Assembly: GCA_947452325.1 (NCBI GenBank)
Contig: CANGCZ010000052.1
Coordinates: 1-8,726 of the forward strand
Reading direction: 5' to 3'
Length of the DNA: 8,726 nt
From: Comamonadaceae bacterium
Lineage (GTDB): Bacteria; Pseudomonadota; Gammaproteobacteria; Burkholderiales; Burkholderiaceae_C
Positions 5,455 through 8,726 of this stretch are shown one piece after another. The stretch's first letter is position 1. The number at the start of each line of letters is the position of its first letter. The position numbers and the translations under genes are program-made. The notes under the pieces are model-generated. The model ran no database searches. It was given only the letters and a program-made list of their open reading frames with translations, and was not told the DNA's origin.

Positions 5455-7563
5455 ATGCAGCAAAAATTGCTGGTGCTGGTGTCCACCCCGGCTTACAGCC
5501 GCCTATACGGGCCGCTTGTTTATTTAAGTGATCAGATGCTGCCCCCTGGCACCTTGGTGCGGGTGCCCTTGGGCTCGCGTGAAACCCTGGGCCTGGTCTG
5601 GCCTGGCGACATCACTGCCAATGGTGTGGAGGAACCGACAAACCTGCGCCCGGTACTGGAGACGCTGGACAACATTGGCCAGTTACCCGGCCATTGGATG
5701 GAATTGATGGCTTTTGCCGCCCACTACTACCAGCGTTCTGTGGGTGAATTCGCTCTGGGCAGCCTGCCGCCGCAGTTACGCGACTTGAGCCAGGTGCAGC
5801 TAGAACGAAAGCTGAACAAACGCGCCAAGCTCTCTCGCAGCACCGAGGAAGCCGCACCCGCCAAGCAGCAATTGCCTGTGCCAACGCCCGAACAGTCGCA
5901 GGTACTGGCACGCATGGCCGTCGAACAAGGGCCGTTTGTGCTGCACGGCAACACCGGCAGCGGCAAAACCGAGGTGTATTTGCGCCGTGCCGCCGAGGTG
6001 TTGGCGCACAACGCACAGGCGCAAGTGCTGATGCTGGTGCCCGAAATCAATCTGACGCCACAACTTGAAGAACGGGTGCGCCAGCGCTTCTCACATTTGG
6101 GCGAAGACGCCATCGTCTCCATGCACAGCGGCATGACCCCGGCGCAACGCTTAAACAGCTGGTTGTCTGCCCACACCGGCCAAGCACGCTTGGTGCTGGG
6201 CACGCGGCTGGCGGTGCTGGCATCCATTCCCCATTTGAAATTGATTGTGGTGGATGAAGAACACGACCCGAGCTACAAACAACAAGAGGGCGCACGCTAT
6301 TCGGCGCGCGATCTGGCGGTTTACCGGGGCCAGTTGCAACACGCGCAAGTCATTCTCGGCTCGGCCACGCCGTCGCTGGAGAGCTGGCACCACAGCCGCG
6401 CGCCAGTCGCCAGTGAAGCCGCGCCGCGCTATGTGCGTTTGTCCATGCCCAGTCGCATAGGCTCAGGGCAATTGCCGGTGCTGCGCCGGGTTGACATGGG
6501 CAAACAAGCGCGCAAAACGCTGGTGTCTGCACCCCTCTTGGATGCCATGCGCGAACGCATTGCCCGACGCGAGCAAGTGTTGGTCTTGCTCAACCGGCGC
6601 GGTTATGCACCGGTGCTGCATTGCCATGCCTGCGGCTGGAAAAGCGAATGCCCGCATTGCAGCGCGTACCGGGTGTTTCACAAATCCGACCGCAGCCTGC
6701 GCTGCCACCATTGCAGCCTGACGCAAGCCGTGCCGCGCGCCTGCCCTTCCTGTGGCAACCAGGACATAGGCGCTTTGGGCCACGGCACGGAAAAAATCGA
6801 AGAACATTTGGCAGAACTGTTGCAGGATATGCAACGCCCTGACGGCATGCCTTTGCGCATTGCACGCATAGACGCCGACACCACACGCGGCAAAGGCGAA
6901 CTGGTGCGCCAACTCGCCGAGGTGCATGACGGCGATGTGGATGTGCTGGTGGGTACGCAAATGGTGGCCAAGGGACACGATTTCCGTCGGGTGACCCTGG
7001 TGGCCGCGCTCAACCCGGACGGTGCTTTGTTCAGCGCCGACTTTCGCGCACCCGAGCGTTTGTTTGCTTTGTTGTTGCAAGCCGCCGGGCGCGCCGGGCG
7101 GGATGCTGCGCTGAGCCGTGATCAAGCCTGTGAAATGTGGGTACAAACCTTTCACCCGGCACACCCGCTGTTTGAGAGTTTGAAGCAACATGATTTCGCC
7201 GGGTTCGCCGAGCAACAGTTGACCGAACGGCAGCAAGCGGGCCTGCCGCCGTTCAGCTTTCAAGCGCTGCTGCGCGCCGAAGCCCGGACACAAGAAGCCG
7301 CTCAAGCTTTTTTGAACGCGGCCAAGCTCAATGGTGAGTCCTGGCTGGCCGAGCAAGCGGTGTCGGTCAGCGTCTACCCGGCGGTACCCATGAGTCTGCA
7401 ACGGGTGGCTAACGTCGAACGTTCGCAAATGCTGGTCGAATCGCATTCACGCCGGGCATTACAGACTTTTTTAAGCCATTGGCAAAACGATTTACACGGA
7501 TTGCGCGTTCTACACAAAAGCGTGATCCGCTGGGCCATAGATGTAGACCCGCTGGTGATCTGA
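5455..7563 (+). CDS. priA: Primosomal protein N' (replication-restart helicase PriA)
   Basis: PriA is a superfamily 2 3'-to-5' DNA helicase that recognises stalled or collapsed replication forks and starts reloading of the replicative helicase. The 702-residue length is slightly shorter than the E. coli protein (about 730). The N-terminal fork-binding domain spans roughly residues 1-110 and includes LPPGTLVRVPLGSRE. The helicase motifs are Walker A GNTGSGKT (165-172), DEEHD (267-271), GSATPSLESW (302-311), GTQMVAKGHDF (500-510) and QAAGRAGR (542-549). The zinc-binding region has all eight cysteines in four CxxC pairs (C390/393, 399/402, 417/420, 430/433). Everything needed for activity is present. 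ATG 5455 gives a family-like N-terminus, though a strong Shine-Dalgarno is lacking. The upstream spacer carries DnaA-box matches. The gene converges with the AEC permease, leaving a 46-bp gap that shows only a weak TGGCA/TGCCA pairing. Confidence 0.97.
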   Translation: MQQKLLVLVSTPAYSRLYGPLVYLSDQMLPPGTLVRVPLGSRETLGLVWPGDITANGVEEPTNLRPVLETLDNIGQLPGHWMELMAFAAHYYQRSVGEFALGSLPPQLRDLSQVQLERKLNKRAKLSRSTEEAAPAKQQLPVPTPEQSQVLARMAVEQGPFVLHGNTGSGKTEVYLRRAAEVLAHNAQAQVLMLVPEINLTPQLEERVRQRFSHLGEDAIVSMHSGMTPAQRLNSWLSAHTGQARLVLGTRLAVLASIPHLKLIVVDEEHDPSYKQQEGARYSARDLAVYRGQLQHAQVILGSATPSLESWHHSRAPVASEAAPRYVRLSMPSRIGSGQLPVLRRVDMGKQARKTLVSAPLLDAMRERIARREQVLVLLNRRGYAPVLHCHACGWKSECPHCSAYRVFHKSDRSLRCHHCSLTQAVPRACPSCGNQDIGALGHGTEKIEEHLAELLQDMQRPDGMPLRIARIDADTTRGKGELVRQLAEVHDGDVDVLVGTQMVAKGHDFRRVTLVAALNPDGALFSADFRAPERLFALLLQAAGRAGRDAALSRDQACEMWVQTFHPAHPLFESLKQHDFAGFAEQQLTERQQAGLPPFSFQALLRAEARTQEAAQAFLNAAKLNGESWLAEQAVSVSVYPAVPMSLQRVANVERSQMLVESHSRRALQTFLSHWQNDLHGLRVLHKSVIRWAIDVDPLVI

Positions 7564-7609
7564 CCCCCTGTTGGCAGGCACCACACTTTGCCAGACTAGA
7601 ACAGCGAAC

Positions 7610-8578
7610 TCAGGTTTTGAAAAAAGACACCCAGGCGGAAAAGCTGGGGAAGGCCAGGGCGGTGGTCAGCAAAATCACCCGGGTGATGCGTGCGCTGTCG
7701 GCACCGAAACGCTCGGCCAGCAACGCGGTGTTGCTGGCGCTGGGCAACGCAGCCACCAACACCACCGTGGCCACAGCATCCATACCCAAAGGCAAGCCGG
7801 CCTGTATCAAAACCCAAGCCAAGGCACCGGCCAGCGCCGGGTGCACCAGCAATTTCACCAAGGTCAGCAACACATCGGTACCGCCGGTTCGCAACTGCCA
7901 CCAATGGCTGTTCTGCGCCTGTGCAGGTCTGACCAGCACCGCGCCTATGGTGAACAAAGCCACCGGGGGTGCCGCTGCTGCCAGCAAACCCACGGTGTTG
8001 TTCAACATGGCGGGCAACGCCCAGGCATTGGCAGAAAACAATGCACCCAAGCCTATGCCCCAGGTCAAGGGGATGCTGAGCACGCTTTTCAGGGCCTGCA
8101 AGCCGGCACTGCGCACCCCGTGCTCCTCGGCGTGGTCCAGCCTGGATATGGCGATGCACACGGAACTGGTGAAAAACACATCCACCAAAATGGTCACGAT
8201 GGCCGTGCCGACTGCCGCAGGACCGAACAAGTTCAGAAGCAAAGGCAAGCCCATGTAGCCGGTGTTGGGAAACGCCACCGCCATGGTGCCAAAGGCTGAA
8301 TCGTTCCAGTTGTGGCCGCCGCGTCGCAACAGCCCTGTTCCCAGGCACAGCATGCAAACCGCACTCAAGGCATACAAGAGTGCCACTGCCGGATTGAACA
8401 GTTGTGCCACCGGTGTGCTGGCGCCAAATCGAAACAACATGCAAGGCAGGGCGAAATACAGCACAAACACATTCAGACCCGGAATAGCGGCCAAGGGCAG
8501 CCAGCCGCGCCGCGCCGCCAGGTAACCGGCGAACACCAGCGCAAAAAAAGGAAAGGTCACCGTCAATATCGTCAGCAT
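7610..8578 (-). CDS. AEC family transporter (auxin efflux carrier-like permease)
   Basis: This is a 322-residue, strongly hydrophobic inner-membrane protein with about ten predicted helices in two halves joined near residues 145-165. It matches the AEC (auxin efflux carrier) family in length and motifs. These are ALPCMLF in an early helix (43-49), VAFPNTGYMGLPLL (101-114) with the family's FxNxGxMGxPL pattern, and VAALPSASNTALLAERFG (275-292) with the conserved PSAxN helix break. Bacterial members include proteins tied to malate, malonate or other organic-acid transport, but most are uncharacterised, and no neighbour here points to a substrate. On its own strand a GAGG lies about 12 bases before the start, somewhat far for a ribosome binding site. 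It converges on priA and is divergent from the helicase gene at the right edge, with 64 bp between start codons if that gene begins at 8643. Long open frames on the opposite strand within it are shadows. Confidence 0.92.
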   Translation of the reverse strand: MLTILTVTFPFFALVFAGYLAARRGWLPLAAIPGLNVFVLYFALPCMLFRFGASTPVAQLFNPAVALLYALSAVCMLCLGTGLLRRGGHNWNDSAFGTMAVAFPNTGYMGLPLLLNLFGPAAVGTAIVTILVDVFFTSSVCIAISRLDHAEEHGVRSAGLQALKSVLSIPLTWGIGLGALFSANAWALPAMLNNTVGLLAAAAPPVALFTIGAVLVRPAQAQNSHWWQLRTGGTDVLLTLVKLLVHPALAGALAWVLIQAGLPLGMDAVATVVLVAALPSASNTALLAERFGADSARITRVILLTTALAFPSFSAWVSFFKT

Positions 8579-8642
8579 GTGGCGGATTGTCCTCGCTATG
8601 ATCAGCGGCTTTGCCTGTCACGCTGCCTCGCCTGTCGCCTGC

Positions 8643-8726
8643 ATGTCTGCTTCACTCAATCTTCCTCAGCTCGAAGCGGTTCACCATGTGCAAGGGCCGT
8701 GTCTGGTGCTGGCCGGTGCCGGTTCC
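8643..8726 (+). CDS. rep: ATP-dependent DNA helicase, Rep/UvrD family (N-terminal fragment)
   Basis: Only the first 28 codons lie in the window; the gene runs off the right edge. The visible residues contain the superfamily 1A Q-motif LNLPQLEAV (5-13) and the start of Walker A, GPCLVLAGAGS (18-28), cut just before the expected GKT. E. coli Rep has the same GPCLVLAGAGS string, and the block lies about as close to its N-terminus as it does here, so Rep is favoured over UvrD, but 28 residues cannot settle the paralog. Rep is a 3'-to-5' helicase that clears proteins ahead of forks and acts in PriC-dependent restart. ATG 8643 fits family length best. An in-frame ATG at 8598 would add 15 residues and has a slightly better purine-rich stretch (GGCGGA) upstream, so the start is uncertain. 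The gene is divergent from the AEC permease. Confidence 0.72.
   Translation, partial: MSASLNLPQLEAVHHVQGPCLVLAGAGS

Noticed and set aside
6463..7446. 327-codon antisense frame inside priA
   Set aside because: No recognisable domain; it lies wholly within the intact helicase and zinc-binding coding region of priA.
7574..7595. TGGCA/TGCCA pairing between convergent priA and the AEC gene as a terminator
   Set aside because: The stem is about 5 bp with a loop of about 11-12 bases and no T-run; it cannot be told from chance.
7479..8299. Two plus-strand frames of 240-260 codons opposite the AEC permease, one overlapping the priA end
   Set aside because: They show shadow-like composition rich in Gln/His/Gly or Lys/Thr/Ala; the opposite strand encodes a coherent AEC transporter with family motifs.

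Overview
The window reads as ordinary chromosomal DNA of a betaproteobacterium, most likely order Burkholderiales (Comamonadaceae-like). This rests on protein character, moderately high GC in the genes, and the hemE-priA adjacency I recall from that group. It cannot be fixed to a genus by eye. I see no rRNA, tRNA, CRISPR array, prophage or complete insertion sequence.

Layout, left to right. (1) A histidine-phosphatase-family protein (+, 43-714) converges on a creatininase-family amidohydrolase (-, 798-1592). An 83-bp gap with a clean hairpin separates them. (2) The creatininase gene is back to back, with only about 27 bp between start codons, with a large DsbD/ScsB-type transmembrane thiol reductase (+, 1620-3767). 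(3) A 245-bp spacer follows. It holds a perfect 29-bp tandem duplication with a GGGGTCAGG core, a hairpin, and a 38-codon ORF whose stop overlaps the next start as ATGA. (4) hemE, uroporphyrinogen decarboxylase (+, 4013-5125). (5) An AT-rich 329-bp gene-free spacer with two perfect DnaA-box matches (TTATNCACA) and one perfect IHF-consensus match. (6) priA, the replication-restart helicase (+, 5455-7563). (7) An AEC-family permease (-, 7610-8578), convergent with priA. (8) The first 28 codons of a Rep/UvrD-type helicase (+, from 8643), cut by the window edge inside its Walker A motif.

The genes do not form one pathway. The functional threads are heme biosynthesis (hemE), envelope thiol redox (DsbD) and replication restart (PriA plus the probable Rep at the right edge). 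PriA and Rep act in alternative or cooperating restart routes in E. coli, so their proximity, together with DnaA-box matches just upstream of priA, is the most interesting theme.

I did not find a convincing undescribed multi-gene system. The observations most worth checking are the DnaA/IHF-like motif set in the hemE-priA spacer and the tandem repeat and small overlapping ORF upstream of hemE.
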